From Candidatus Bipolaricaulota bacterium (GTDB lineage: Bacteria; Bipolaricaulota; Bipolaricaulia; UBA7950; UBA9294), in NCBI GenBank assembly GCA_023132915.1, contig JAGLXM010000135.1, forward strand, positions 1 through 42,083: DNA of 42,083 nucleotides, written 5' to 3'. Numbering within the stretch: position 1 is the first letter of the stretch; each line of letters starts with the position of its first letter. Below are positions 1-10,329 of this stretch, piece by piece. A program made the position numbers and the translations under genes. Under the pieces are notes generated by a model that was not told where the DNA came from, ran no database searches, and worked only from the letters and a program-made list of their open reading frames with translations.

Positions 1-432
1 TACCTTCGCGACCGCATCGGCCAAGCACGCTATCTTGGCGAAGGCCTGAAGGAAGAAGGAATTCCCATCGTCGAGCCGATCGGCGGTCATGCGGTGTACA
101 TAGATGCCCTTGCGCTCCTGCCCGGTTTTCCGCAGAGGGAGTTTCCCGCACTGTCGTTTGCGGTGGAGCTCTACGTGGAGGCGGGTGTACGGGCGGTTGA
201 GGTGGGAAGCGTGATGTTCGCCCAAAAGGACGCGAAAGGAAACGAGATCTACCCTAAGCTCGAGCTCGTCCGGCTAGCCATTCCACGACGGATGTATACC
301 CGCGAGCACCTGGACATAGTGATCAAGGGAGCAGCGGCGATCGCTAAACGGAAGGGGACCCTCCTAGGCTACCGAATCGTCGAGGGCGAAGGCCCACTGC
401 GTCACTTCATCGCCCGCTTTGAGCCGATTTGA
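1..432 (+). CDS. Tryptophanase / tyrosine phenol-lyase family beta-eliminating lyase, C-terminal part (5' end outside window)
   Basis: Open frame from base 1 ([36 protein letters not shown]...[19 protein letters not shown]...[18 protein letters not shown]), typical C-terminus of tryptophanase/TPL. Confidence 0.85.
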   Translation, partial: YLRDRIGQARYLGEGLKEEGIPIVEPIGGHAVYIDALALLPGFPQREFPALSFAVELYVEAGVRAVEVGSVMFAQKDAKGNEIYPKLELVRLAIPRRMYTREHLDIVIKGAAAIAKRKGTLLGYRIVEGEGPLRHFIARFEPI

Positions 433-543
433 CGCAACTGACCTAGCGTGAGCAGGAAGAAAAATCACGTGGCATTGCCTACGGGAACCTTCTCAAAAGG
501 CTCCAGCATTGTTATGAAAGCTCTTTTCACTTCCTCTGAAGGC

Positions 544-581
544 TTGACAATGGAGCATCAACACGAGTATTCTGAGAATAC
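544..581 (+). promoter_or_regulatory. Candidate sigma70-type promoter with palindrome over the -10 region
   Basis: TTGACA (544-549), 18-nt spacer, TATTCT (568-573); perfect palindrome GTATTC-TGA-GAATAC at 567-581 overlaps the -10; next gene starts at 610 after an AGGAGGGAGGGG RBS. Confidence 0.45.
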
Positions 582-609
582 AAAATCAATATAGGAGGGA
601 GGGGTAGAA

Positions 610-1743
610 ATGGCCGTAGGTTTCTTGAACAAGTACGATCTGGATACCCCGGCATTGATCATCGACCTAGACGCGTTGGAAACAAACATTAAGACAATGG
701 CTAACTATTTTAAGACTGTTAAGCCAGGGCTACGCCCACACATGAAGACACACAAAATACCTATGATTTCCCATATGCAGCTAGAAGCAGGTGCAATAGG
801 GGTGACGTGTCAAACCCTTGGCGAAGCTGAGATATTTGCACAAGCAGGGATCAAGAATATCCTTGTGACTAACCAAATTGCCAACGATGAAAAGATCCGC
901 CGCCTCGTGGGGATGTCGCGCTGGGCTGATGTGACTGTGGGCGTTGATGCTCTAGAGGTCGCCAAACAGATTTCGCAGGCGGCATTAGCTGCAAAGCTAA
1001 CCGCAAAGGTTGCTGTTGAAATATCGATGGTCAGGTGTGGCTTGCAAGCTGGAGAACCGGCTCTAAAGTTTGTCAAACAGCTGGTGCAGCTCAAGGGCTT
1101 AAAGTTCATGGGATTGTGGGCCCATGAGGCAGGCGCATCTTCCTCCTTCGAGCTGGGCATGGAGGTAAGCTGGCAGAAGCGGAAGGAAGCTCATTATAGG
1201 GCGCTCGACCGCTTTCGGGAGGCAAAGCACCTGATAGAGAAAAGCGGCATACCGGTGAAGATTTTCAGTGCTGGCTACACCGCAACTTACGATATAACAG
1301 CGGAGTACCCGGAAATAACCGATGTTCAAGCTGGCACATATGTGTTTATGGACTGGCCATACCGACAGTTGGAAGGTCTTGACAGGTTCCAACAGGCATT
1401 GACGGTGCTGACCACGGTGATAAGTATCCCTCCTCACCAAAAGGTTCTGGCCTACACTGATTGTGGCACAAAGAAGATCTCCTCGGAGCACACCTGTGAT
1501 TATTCAATAACCGTTTTTCCAAAGATAAAAGGCGAGCTGGGAAAGCACATCGAAGTGACACAACTTTCGGAGGAACATGCGCACCTTAAGGGTGCAGTGA
1601 ACAATCTGAAAGTGGGAGACAAGATAGAGTTCATACCGTCGCACTGTTGTACCACACCTCCTCGTTACGATGCTGCATATGTTGTGAGCGGAGAAAGGGT
1701 TGTCGGAGTTTGGCCAATTCTCGCTAGAGATAGGCACGGTTAG
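610..1743 (+). CDS. D-threonine aldolase / DSD1-like PLP enzyme (alanine racemase N-terminal fold)
   Basis: DLDTPALIIDLDALETNIKTMA...LRPHMKTHKIPMI (PLP-lysine region) and C-terminal HCCTT motif; strong RBS. Confidence 0.8.
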   Translation: MAVGFLNKYDLDTPALIIDLDALETNIKTMANYFKTVKPGLRPHMKTHKIPMISHMQLEAGAIGVTCQTLGEAEIFAQAGIKNILVTNQIANDEKIRRLVGMSRWADVTVGVDALEVAKQISQAALAAKLTAKVAVEISMVRCGLQAGEPALKFVKQLVQLKGLKFMGLWAHEAGASSSFELGMEVSWQKRKEAHYRALDRFREAKHLIEKSGIPVKIFSAGYTATYDITAEYPEITDVQAGTYVFMDWPYRQLEGLDRFQQALTVLTTVISIPPHQKVLAYTDCGTKKISSEHTCDYSITVFPKIKGELGKHIEVTQLSEEHAHLKGAVNNLKVGDKIEFIPSHCCTTPPRYDAAYVVSGERVVGVWPILARDRHG

Positions 1744-1916
1744 CTTCTGGACCAAAGACTCTTGCTTGTTGAAAAGATTGGGGATAGGCGATGAGTCCTA
1801 AATAATTGAGATCTGTGAACGGAATGCGCAATTAATAAGGCTTAACAATCGAGCACAAGCGGATGGGAAGATATGGCCTACGGGCGTTCCATTCAATAGC
1901 AAAGGAAGATTCGACT

Positions 1917-3782
1917 ATGTCCTGTGGGTATTGGAACAAGGTGTTGAGGGTTGACCTTTCCTCTGGCGCAATAACAGTGGAAGACGTACCTAATGAAGTA
2001 TGGGCCCTTTGCATTGGGGGAGCTGGATTCGGTGCAAAGGTGTTATTGGAGGAAATGGACTCTGATACCGATCCATTTGATCCAAATAGTCATCTTGTAT
2101 TTGCGTTGGGCCCGTATCAGGCGGGAAATAACCCTGGAAATGCAAAATGGACAGTTGTTGCAAAGTCGCCCTTGACGGGTACCTATGCTGATTCCGCTGC
2201 CAGTGCCAATTGGGGACCTGCGCTCAAGAGGGCTGGGTATGATGCCCTCATCGTAGAAGGGAAGGCCGAAAACCCTGTTTACTTGGTAATTAACGAAGAT
2301 ATCGCGGCAATTAAAGATGCCGCGTCTTTATGGGGGCTTGATTCGTATGAATCAGTTGAAGCCGTAAAAAAGAAGGAAGGGAAAGATTTCTCAGTCGTCA
2401 CTATAGGCCCTGCAGCAGAGAGACTTGTAAGATTCGCATGCATTGTCGCGGACATTCACAGCTTTGCGGGTAGGTGCGGCATCGGTGCCGTCATGGGTTC
2501 GAAGAGGTTGAAAGCCATAGCAGTGAGGGGTACCAAGAGAGCGGTGGTCTACGATCAGGAGGGCCTTAGCCAGCAAGCTAAGCGGAGGTTCGGGGAGATT
2601 CTCACTGCTTCAAAGAGCGGACTTAGACTCCATGGGACTCCAGAGCTATGTGTCACGGCAGAAGGTTTTGGAGATATGCCGATCAAGTACTGGACTGGAG
2701 ATACGTGGCCCGAAGGGGCCAAAAAGTTAGGGGCACCTAATTACACAAAGGTCCTACGAGCACGTCCTTTGCCCTGCGCTAATTGTCCTATAGGATGCCA
2801 TCGGAGTATCGATGTAGGACGTGGACCCTACGCGGTAAAGGGGCCAGGTCCTGAGTATGAAACGCTAGGGATGTTAGGAACCAATCTACTGATAGACAAC
2901 CTTAAGATGGTTGCAAAAGCTAACGATATCTGCAACCGTCTCGGCATCGATACACTTTCAGCTGGAGCTTGTGTAGGACTGGCCATGGAGTGTTACGAGA
3001 GGGGTTGGCTGACAAAAGAAGGCACAGGGCTCAAGCTAACATGGGGCAATGCTGACGCAATGATCGAGCTTCTTAAAGAGATTGGAAACCGGGAAGGTTT
3101 TGGTGCCATCTTTGCTAGCGGCGCACTTGCAGCAGCAAGGAAGATTCACCCGGAGGCCGAATCGCTTGTGGCTCACGTCAAAGGATTGGACCTCCCCGCT
3201 CATGACGCGCGCGCCTGCTGGAGTCTGGCTGTGAACTACGCCACGGGCACCCGAGGAGCGTGCCACTTTAGGGGAATAACAGAAGACGTTGAGATGGGCG
3301 GTTTATTGATCCCTGAACTAGGAATCACTGAAGGCTGGACGCATTTTTTCTCATGGGAGAACAAATCCGAACTAACTGTTAAACTGCAGAACTTTTGCGC
3401 GTGGATGAACTCGCTTGTGATTTGCATGTTCATGGCGGATGGTGGTGGCCTTAGTTTTTCCGCACTGTTGGAGCTCTTCAATCTGGTAACAGGATGGGAT
3501 TGGGACGTCAACGAGGCGATAAAAAGCGGTGAGAGAATATTCAACTTGCAAAGACTGGTTAACCTACGCGACGGTCACGGGCGACATACCGATACGATTC
3601 CTCTCAAGATGACTATCCCTGCACAGGAAGGTTTTAGAGCGGGCAAAACGCCAACGCCTTTTGAGCCCCACCTTGAGGAATACTACAAACTAAGAAGGTG
3701 GGACGTAAACGGGAAACCCACTCTCGAATGCTTGAAAGAGCTAGGTCTGATCAACTATGGGAAACGCGTGGGGCTTCTTTAG
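1917..3782 (+). CDS. Aldehyde:ferredoxin oxidoreductase family tungsten enzyme
   Basis: MSCGYWNKVLRVDLSSGAITVEDVP N-terminus; CANCPIGCH Fe-S motif; DLPAHDAR; ORF extends to 1863 but the ATG at 1917 fits the family start. Confidence 0.9.
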   Translation: MSCGYWNKVLRVDLSSGAITVEDVPNEVWALCIGGAGFGAKVLLEEMDSDTDPFDPNSHLVFALGPYQAGNNPGNAKWTVVAKSPLTGTYADSAASANWGPALKRAGYDALIVEGKAENPVYLVINEDIAAIKDAASLWGLDSYESVEAVKKKEGKDFSVVTIGPAAERLVRFACIVADIHSFAGRCGIGAVMGSKRLKAIAVRGTKRAVVYDQEGLSQQAKRRFGEILTASKSGLRLHGTPELCVTAEGFGDMPIKYWTGDTWPEGAKKLGAPNYTKVLRARPLPCANCPIGCHRSIDVGRGPYAVKGPGPEYETLGMLGTNLLIDNLKMVAKANDICNRLGIDTLSAGACVGLAMECYERGWLTKEGTGLKLTWGNADAMIELLKEIGNREGFGAIFASGALAAARKIHPEAESLVAHVKGLDLPAHDARACWSLAVNYATGTRGACHFRGITEDVEMGGLLIPELGITEGWTHFFSWENKSELTVKLQNFCAWMNSLVICMFMADGGGLSFSALLELFNLVTGWDWDVNEAIKSGERIFNLQRLVNLRDGHGRHTDTIPLKMTIPAQEGFRAGKTPTPFEPHLEEYYKLRRWDVNGKPTLECLKELGLINYGKRVGLL

Positions 3783-4255
3783 AGCGAGAATCTGCTCTTT
3801 GAAACCCGGAGCAGGTCATCTATTTACCCTTTCCTGTAGTGAGAAGTGTCTCGCAGGCTGTTTGATGACAGTTGCTCCTGAGCAAAGTGCCGTATTGCGT
3901 TAAATCTAGCTGTGACCATTCTTGATAACGTTTCTCCTTCGGCAATTCGTGTGTTTGATAAACGGCCCGAAAGATGCTAAATTATTGCATGAAACGGATA
4001 AGAAATACTACAAAACAATAGATGTTTTAGTTCGTATGGTTTATATTTGTTGCCGCTGACGATAAAATACAATTTGAAGAGGAACCGATACTGGTACAGG
4101 CAGGACATGGCTCTTCAATAATGGGCGGCCGGGTTTTACGAGACTAAAGTTGATGGTTAAGCATGGGAGGATTTGTGCAGTGTGTTTCACCCATAGTGGT
4201 CGGGATAGTATCTGCTGGTAAAGCAGGGTTTTATCTGAAAGAGGAGGGGAAATCA

Positions 4256-5269
4256 ATGCCTAGCTCCGATATCACGATACGCGATATTTATCTGGCCAGG
4301 AAGAGGATCGCTGGGATGGTTAGAAGGACGCCTTTGGTTACGTCCTCCTTACTAACTGAGTGCGTTGGGGCGGCCGTCTATCTGAAACTTGAAAGCCTAC
4401 AGGAGACCGGTGCGTTTAAGATCCGAGGAGCCCTCAACAAGATATTTAGTCTCACGGAGGACGAGAAAGCAGCTGGGGTCATCACTGCCTCCAGCGGTAA
4501 CCATGGTCGGGGGGTAGCATATGCGGCTAGGAAATTAGGCATTCATGCCGTGATCTGCCTCTCGACGAGGGCTCCGAAAACTAAAGTGGAGGCTATCAGA
4601 CGCCTTGGTGCTGAGGTGGTGGTATATGGCAAGGGTTACGACGATGCTGCGGAATACACTTCTAGGCTTCAGAAGGAGCGGGGATTGACCCTGATCCACG
4701 GTTTTGACGATCCCTTCGTTATTGCTGGAGCAGGTACTATTGGCTTAGAGTTACTGGAAGACCTTCCGGAGATCGATACCGCAATCGTTCCACTCTCGGG
4801 AGGTGGTGCTCTATCGGGAATCGCGCTTGCCCTAAAATCTGCGGACCCTGCAATTCGAGTAATAGGTGTCACGATGGATCGCGCTCCCGTGATGTACCAC
4901 AGCTTAAGAGCTGGCAAACCAATGGAAATGAAGGAAGAAGAGACCATTGCCGACGCTCTGGCAGGTGGTCTGTTTGGCCTCACTCCGGTCAATCACTATA
5001 CCTTTCGCATGTGTCAACAATATGTCGACGAAACTGTCTTGGTTTCAGAGGAGGAAATTGCCGAAGCTATGACCTTTACGTTAGAGCAGCACCATCTCGT
5101 TGTTGAGGGGGCTGGCGCTGTAGGGATCGCAGCCGTTTTGCATCAGAGAACGAGCAAGATCGGACAAAATGTCGTTGTGGTTGTTACTGGAGGTAATGTA
5201 GATCTCCCGTTGCTCTTAAAGGTGGCTCGGAGCCATAGTGGCAAGGAGGCTGACCTACATCCAATTTGA
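4256..5269 (+). CDS. Threonine dehydratase (serine/threonine ammonia-lyase), PLP dependent
   Basis: RTPLVTSSLLTE, LESLQETGAFKIRGALNK, ASSGNHGRGVAYAA, PLSGGGALSGIA; ATG at 4256 preceded by GAGGAGGGG. Confidence 0.88.
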   Translation: MPSSDITIRDIYLARKRIAGMVRRTPLVTSSLLTECVGAAVYLKLESLQETGAFKIRGALNKIFSLTEDEKAAGVITASSGNHGRGVAYAARKLGIHAVICLSTRAPKTKVEAIRRLGAEVVVYGKGYDDAAEYTSRLQKERGLTLIHGFDDPFVIAGAGTIGLELLEDLPEIDTAIVPLSGGGALSGIALALKSADPAIRVIGVTMDRAPVMYHSLRAGKPMEMKEEETIADALAGGLFGLTPVNHYTFRMCQQYVDETVLVSEEEIAEAMTFTLEQHHLVVEGAGAVGIAAVLHQRTSKIGQNVVVVVTGGNVDLPLLLKVARSHSGKEADLHPI

Positions 5270-5386
5270 TAGGTAGTTATTCTGCGGTGATTAGTTGGTT
5301 TTTCACTGCCGCCAAGGAGGTGGAGACGGCGCTCCCCATGTTGATGTAACTCTCTACTTACTCGTGGTGCAAACTTAGGGGGCAGG

Positions 5387-6076
5387 CTACTGCCTCTTCC
5401 GTTTGTTTATCTTTTGCGCGCCCAGTCCCGGAATGGCTACCCTTTTTTCTAGCATATCGAGCAGTTGGGTGAAAAAGAGTACAACTACTAAATATAGCAC
5501 CGCAACAATCGAGAAAACCTCCAAGTACCTATAGTTTCTAGTGCCAATCATTCGCCCCACAGCCATCAGCTCCGGCACAGTCACCATGAACGCTATTGAC
5601 GTGGCTTTCAGCATTACAATTGCTTCGTTTGACCATGGCGGTATCACAATGCGTAGGGCTTGAGGTAGAACAACACGTCGAATGAATTTAAGCTTGTTCA
5701 TACCAAGGGCTTGCGCTGCTTCTATTTGGCCGCCCCGGATCGATTGGATCGCTCCCCTGATATACTCCGCCTGGTAAGCCGCGGTATTGACCGAGAAAGC
5801 AATAATTGCAGCAGAAAAAGGCCTAATCAAGATACCTATATCCCCGAGGCCGTAATAGATGATGAAGAGTTGTACTAGCATGGGAGTGCCACGGATAAGC
5901 TCGACATATCCAGTAGCAAGGTAATAGATGGGTTTGCTGCCGTAAACTCGGGCCAACGCTGCCAAGATACCCAGTGCCCCTCCAAAGACCAATGTCAATA
6001 CCCACAATTGTAGGGTGATCCCGAGTCCACTAAGCAAAGCGGGGAATATGTCCCTCGCGAGCTCAAAAAACTCCAT
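5387..6076 (-). CDS. Polar amino-acid ABC transporter permease
   Basis: HisM/GlnP-type: GLGITLQLWVLTL, EAAQALGMNKLKFIRRVVLPQALRIVIPPW. Confidence 0.88.
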   Translation of the reverse strand: MEFFELARDIFPALLSGLGITLQLWVLTLVFGGALGILAALARVYGSKPIYYLATGYVELIRGTPMLVQLFIIYYGLGDIGILIRPFSAAIIAFSVNTAAYQAEYIRGAIQSIRGGQIEAAQALGMNKLKFIRRVVLPQALRIVIPPWSNEAIVMLKATSIAFMVTVPELMAVGRMIGTRNYRYLEVFSIVAVLYLVVVLFFTQLLDMLEKRVAIPGLGAQKINKRKRQ

Positions 6077-6837
6077 CAGCCTTCGCCCCCGTGACCGTAA
6101 AGTTCTGTTATCTTGTGTAGAAATCGCTTTGTGCGTTCGTTTTTTGGGCGGGTAAAAAACTGTTCAGGAGGACCTTGCTCCAGAATCTCACCACCTTCCA
6201 TGAAAATGATCTCGTCACAAATGGTGCGGGCAAAGCCCATCTCATGGGTTACCACCAGCATGGTTGTCCCCTCTCCAGCCAACTCCTCCATCACATTCAG
6301 CACCTCCCCGATCAATTCTGGATCCAACGCCGAGGTAGGTTCGTCAAAAAGGATGAGCTTGGGATCCATTGCCATCGCGCGAGCAATACCGACTCGTTGT
6401 TGTTGGCCACCAGAGAGTTCTGCAGGATAGTAGTTTTTCTTATCGGTAAGCCCGACTCGATCTAGTACTTCCATGGCCTTCTGCACCGCCTCTTTTTTCT
6501 CCATACGTTTGACGTCTGTTAAGCCGACCCGTACGTTATCCAACGCTGACAAATGCACGAACAGGTTAAAATGCTGGAAGACCATCCCAATTTGTTGACG
6601 GATCTTACTGATCTGCTTTTTTGAATCAGTTATCTCTACACCATCGAGCCAGACTTTACCCCGATCGGGGCGAGTCAGTCGGTTGATACAACGAAGCAAT
6701 GTGCTCTTCCCAGTCCCTGATGGTCCTATTATCACTTTCCTCTCTCTCTTAGCCACCGCAAGTGAGATGCCCTTTAATACTTTGAGATCCCCAAACGCTT
6801 TGTGTATGTCTTCAACGACAAGCAGCTCACCAGACAC
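6076..6837 (-). CDS. Polar amino-acid ABC transporter ATP-binding protein (GlnQ-like)
   Basis: Walker A GPSGTGKST, signature LSGGQQQRVGIARA, Walker B LILFDEPTSALDPE. Confidence 0.93.
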   Translation of the reverse strand: MSGELLVVEDIHKAFGDLKVLKGISLAVAKRERKVIIGPSGTGKSTLLRCINRLTRPDRGKVWLDGVEITDSKKQISKIRQQIGMVFQHFNLFVHLSALDNVRVGLTDVKRMEKKEAVQKAMEVLDRVGLTDKKNYYPAELSGGQQQRVGIARAMAMDPKLILFDEPTSALDPELIGEVLNVMEELAGEGTTMLVVTHEMGFARTICDEIIFMEGGEILEQGPPEQFFTRPKNERTKRFLHKITELYGHGGEG

Positions 6838-6852
6838 GTTTCTCTCCTTCCG

Positions 6853-7521
6853 TTATTGCGTCTTGCCTCTCCTCTCAAATCCTGGTATCCAAAGCCTATC
6901 TTCTAACCTGTACAGCAGCGTATTTATTATTCGAACTAAAATGAAGTAAAATATGGCAACAGTGCAGTACAACAACATGGCATTACCATGCGTGTATCGG
7001 ATAATGAACCTTGCTCGCCTCAGTATCTCCAAAACGCCGATACTATAGGCAAGAGATACGTCTTTCACCTCCATGGTAAATATGTTAGTCCAGGGGCCAA
7101 TGACTAATCTTAGCGCTTGGGGCAAGATGATGCGCAGAACAGCCTTCAGCTTGCTCATACCAATCGCCTGGGCAGCTTCCATCTGCCCCGTCGCAACCGC
7201 CTGGATTCCTCCCCTGAAAACCTGCGATTGGTAAGCTGAAGATCTGAGTCCTAAAGCTATGATCGCAACCACGAGAGGCGATATGTCAAATAAATACATT
7301 ACGCCAAAATACGTCAGCATCAATATAACTAAAGCCGGAATACCTCGTAGCACCTTTTGCACCGTGATTGCAATCAAAGATATAGCCTTATTGCCATACA
7401 CTTGCATGACCGCTAAGGCTAACCCAAGAAAAAAGCCCAAGGTTAAATGGCCAGCTGCAATTTCAATTACGAGAAGTCCTCCCTTGAGGAGACTTCTAAA
7501 TTCACTTATTAAGATATGCAT
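6853..7521 (-). CDS. Polar amino-acid ABC transporter permease
   Basis: EAAQAIGMSKLKAVLRIILPQALRLVIGPW, multiple TM segments. Confidence 0.86.
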   Translation of the reverse strand: MHILISEFRSLLKGGLLVIEIAAGHLTLGFFLGLALAVMQVYGNKAISLIAITVQKVLRGIPALVILMLTYFGVMYLFDISPLVVAIIALGLRSSAYQSQVFRGGIQAVATGQMEAAQAIGMSKLKAVLRIILPQALRLVIGPWTNIFTMEVKDVSLAYSIGVLEILRRARFIIRYTHGNAMLLYCTVAIFYFILVRIINTLLYRLEDRLWIPGFERRGKTQ

Positions 7522-7557
7522 AAAGGCTAGTTAAGATGTTTACTTGATCTGTGCAAT

Positions 7558-7593
7558 AAAGCAGGGGCAGCGCAGAACTACTGCCCCTGCTTT
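7558..7593 (-). terminator. Intercistronic hairpin (terminator/attenuator) between substrate-binding protein and permease genes
   Basis: Perfect 13-bp stem AAAGCAGGGGCAG / CTGCCCCTGCTTT with 10-nt loop, just 3' of the 7615-8418 gene. Confidence 0.75.
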
Positions 7594-7614
7594 CGGCTTT
7601 CCAACGGTCAGGCA

Positions 7615-8418
7615 CTACTCACAAACTGTTTCCCTCTCAAGAGGAAGTGGCCCTAGGGGTGGCATCTTCGGACTTATGTATTCAGCCCACAACTGCTGGA
7701 ATTTCCCACTCTCCCATAACCACGCCAACCCTTCGTTTATCAGAGGTATTAGATCGTCAGGATCCCCCTTCCTAACGCCATACACAACCTCGTGGGTATA
7801 TCCCTTGTAGATTTTGCCCGCTATCTCAACATCGTATCCCTCTAGATAGTCGTAGGTCACAACTTCGTCTGCTATCATTGCATCTACACGTCCAGCCTCT
7901 AGATCTAGCAATGCTAATTCATCAGTTTCGTATGCTACCGGTAGCAGATCTGCTCCGGCAGCGACCGATGCTGTGAGCCACTCATGTTGTGTCCCACCTG
8001 CCATTCCAGCTACTCGGGCACCATTGGACAGGGCTGTAGCTAGGTTGAGGTCTGAACCCTTTTTAATAAGGACAAAGCCTTGCTCCCGAAAATACGGGGC
8101 AGGGTAATCTATCACCTTTTCCCTTTCGCAGGTTAGGTACATAGCCCCCGCGAGTAGATCGATCTTGCCAGCCCCCAGTGCAGGGACAGCCGTTTCCCAA
8201 GGTAGAGCCACCCACTCGACGTCGAGGTTGAAGTGCTCGATAATTGCCTTTAGCACTTCCACATCCATTCCGTGGAACTCCCCTTGCTGAAACCATGACC
8301 AAGGAGGATAATCTGCGTCTATGCCAAATTTGTAGGTTTTCGCCGTGGCAACGAACGCTCCTAAACCCAACGCCGCAACTAGGATTACAACTACACCTAA
8401 CCTCCTAAGCTTTACCAT
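7615..8418 (-). CDS. Amino-acid ABC transporter substrate-binding protein (SBP_bac_3-like)
   Basis: Signal peptide MVKLRRLGVVVILVAALGLGAFVATA; YKFGIDADYPPWSWFQQGEFHGMDVEVLKAI. Confidence 0.88.
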   Translation of the reverse strand: MVKLRRLGVVVILVAALGLGAFVATAKTYKFGIDADYPPWSWFQQGEFHGMDVEVLKAIIEHFNLDVEWVALPWETAVPALGAGKIDLLAGAMYLTCEREKVIDYPAPYFREQGFVLIKKGSDLNLATALSNGARVAGMAGGTQHEWLTASVAAGADLLPVAYETDELALLDLEAGRVDAMIADEVVTYDYLEGYDVEIAGKIYKGYTHEVVYGVRKGDPDDLIPLINEGLAWLWESGKFQQLWAEYISPKMPPLGPLPLERETVCE

Positions 8419-8718
8419 CTCAAGCCTCCTTTTGGACCAAAGCCTACCTTCCTTTCCTCAGTAACTACTCTGGCACCGTTTCCCTCCCTGTTTGTATTTC
8501 TTACCATCACCTCCTCGTAGATTGCCATTAGTGATCTCTCGACCAACCACATCTTCCAGTTCTACTTTATCTCCTTCTTCCCGACACCCTCAATGTCAAA
8601 GTCTTTTATGGCCACCTCACTATTTACGGCATCTTACCTCTCATTGTTCTAATTCCCTCACTCCCAGATAAGATACCAGACCGCCACCCTTTTGTCAAGC
8701 CCCAGAGTTGTCTCATAC

Positions 8719-10080
8719 AAGATGAGCATGAAGCGAGGGGGTATTTCTCGTGCGAGATGAGCATGAGATGACACTGGTAACGCAAGCGCGTGTGTCGAAT
8801 CATAGGAGGCATGATTTTGATGATGACAGACGCACGTGTAATGAGCATCGGCGAACTTAAGGCATTCCTCTCTTCGAGCGATGTGTTGACGTTCAAGGGA
8901 AACTCACGGGAAGAGACCTACGGTTGGATCGAGCGTACCTTACGTACCTATCGCTACTGCTCTCGTCCCCGATCAGAAAAAGGACTGATCCGATCTTACA
9001 TGCAGAAGATGACAGGAATCTCTGCTTCACAATTGACCCGGCTCATTGACAAGTTTCGTCGTACGAGTCATGTCCGCGTTCACCCCTACAAACGGCATTG
9101 TTTCCCCACCAAGTACACGCGAGAAGATCAGCTCCTGTTGGCTGAAGTAGACGATGCCCATGAGAAGCTTTCCGGTAAGGCCACAGCGGCAATCTTCAAG
9201 CGGGAATGTGAGCTGTTTGGGAAGGAGGAGTTCAAGCGTCTGAGCAACATTTCCGTCGCTCATCTGTACCGCCTACGGCAAAGCTCCTTCTACCGCAACC
9301 ACACCCTCACCATCGAGAAGACTAAGCCATCCCCCTGTCAGTATGGAGAACGGCGCCGCCCTGATCCACAAGGTAGACCAGGGTACATACGGGTCGACAC
9401 AGTTCACCAAGGGGACCTTAACGGGAAGAAGGGGGTCTACCATATCAACACCATCGATGAGGTTACCCAATGGGAAGTCATTGGCTGCGTGGAGAAGATC
9501 AGTGAACATTTCCTCGTTCCTGTTCTCAAAGATCTTCTCGTCCAGTATCCATTTGCCATTAAGGGATTCCACAGTGACAACGGTGGTGAGTATGTCAACG
9601 GTGTAGTGGTAAAGCTGCTCAACAAGCTGCTGATCGAGTTCACTAAGAGTAGAGCACGACATACCAATGATCAAGCACTCGTGGAGGGAAAGAATGGGAG
9701 CATCATTCGCAAGCAGATGGGACACTGGCATATTCCCCAGCAGGAAGCAGCAAAGATCCAATCATTCTACAAGGAGACGTTCAATACCTACTTGAACTTC
9801 CATCGTCCATGTGGGTTCGCCACGGAAACGATGGACAAAAAGGGGAAGATCAGGAAAAAGTACGACACGTACCTTACCCCGTTTGAGAAGTTCAGGACGC
9901 TCGCAAACCCTGAGCAGTTCCTCAAAGAAGGAGTGACGCTGGATCAACTGGAACAGATTGCACGTAGCTACAGTGACACAGAGCATGCTAAGCTTATGCA
10001 GCAGAAGAAGGCTGATCTCTTTCGCTCTTTCTCCAAACCGGGTATATTAACCTAACGACTCACGCGCTCATGCTCATCTT
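8719..10080 (+). mobile_element. Insertion sequence with rve-type DDE transposase
   Basis: 13-bp TIRs AAGATGAGCATGA (8719-8731) and TCATGCTCATCTT (10068-10080) flank the transposase ORF; extra GATGAGCATGA copy at 8756-8766. Confidence 0.8.
8814..10055 (+). CDS. Integrase-core (rve) transposase
   Basis: GYIRVDTVHQGDLNGKKGVYHINTIDEVTQWEVIG ... FHSDNGGEYVNG ... NDQALVEGKNGSIIRK, DDE-type; start could also be 8790 or 8820. Confidence 0.87.
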   Translation: MLMMTDARVMSIGELKAFLSSSDVLTFKGNSREETYGWIERTLRTYRYCSRPRSEKGLIRSYMQKMTGISASQLTRLIDKFRRTSHVRVHPYKRHCFPTKYTREDQLLLAEVDDAHEKLSGKATAAIFKRECELFGKEEFKRLSNISVAHLYRLRQSSFYRNHTLTIEKTKPSPCQYGERRRPDPQGRPGYIRVDTVHQGDLNGKKGVYHINTIDEVTQWEVIGCVEKISEHFLVPVLKDLLVQYPFAIKGFHSDNGGEYVNGVVVKLLNKLLIEFTKSRARHTNDQALVEGKNGSIIRKQMGHWHIPQQEAAKIQSFYKETFNTYLNFHRPCGFATETMDKKGKIRKKYDTYLTPFEKFRTLANPEQFLKEGVTLDQLEQIARSYSDTEHAKLMQQKKADLFRSFSKPGILT

Positions 10081-10329
10081 TCAATGAGAAAAGACTCCCC
10101 CGATTGTCCCACCAAGACTCTCACAGACCGGAAATTGTGCCTCACAAAGCATGTCACTCAAAATACACCGTAGGGAGGCCTCGATAACAGGAACGAACAT
10201 CGAAGACCTACAGCTTCCCTCCCGGCCAAGATATCTGCGGGTAAGGAACAGAAGATCTTTTCTACCAACAGGAGAAGACGACGGTCGCCCCTTTCCTGTA
10301 AGCAAAGAAGCTCAACAACAAGCTAGATC

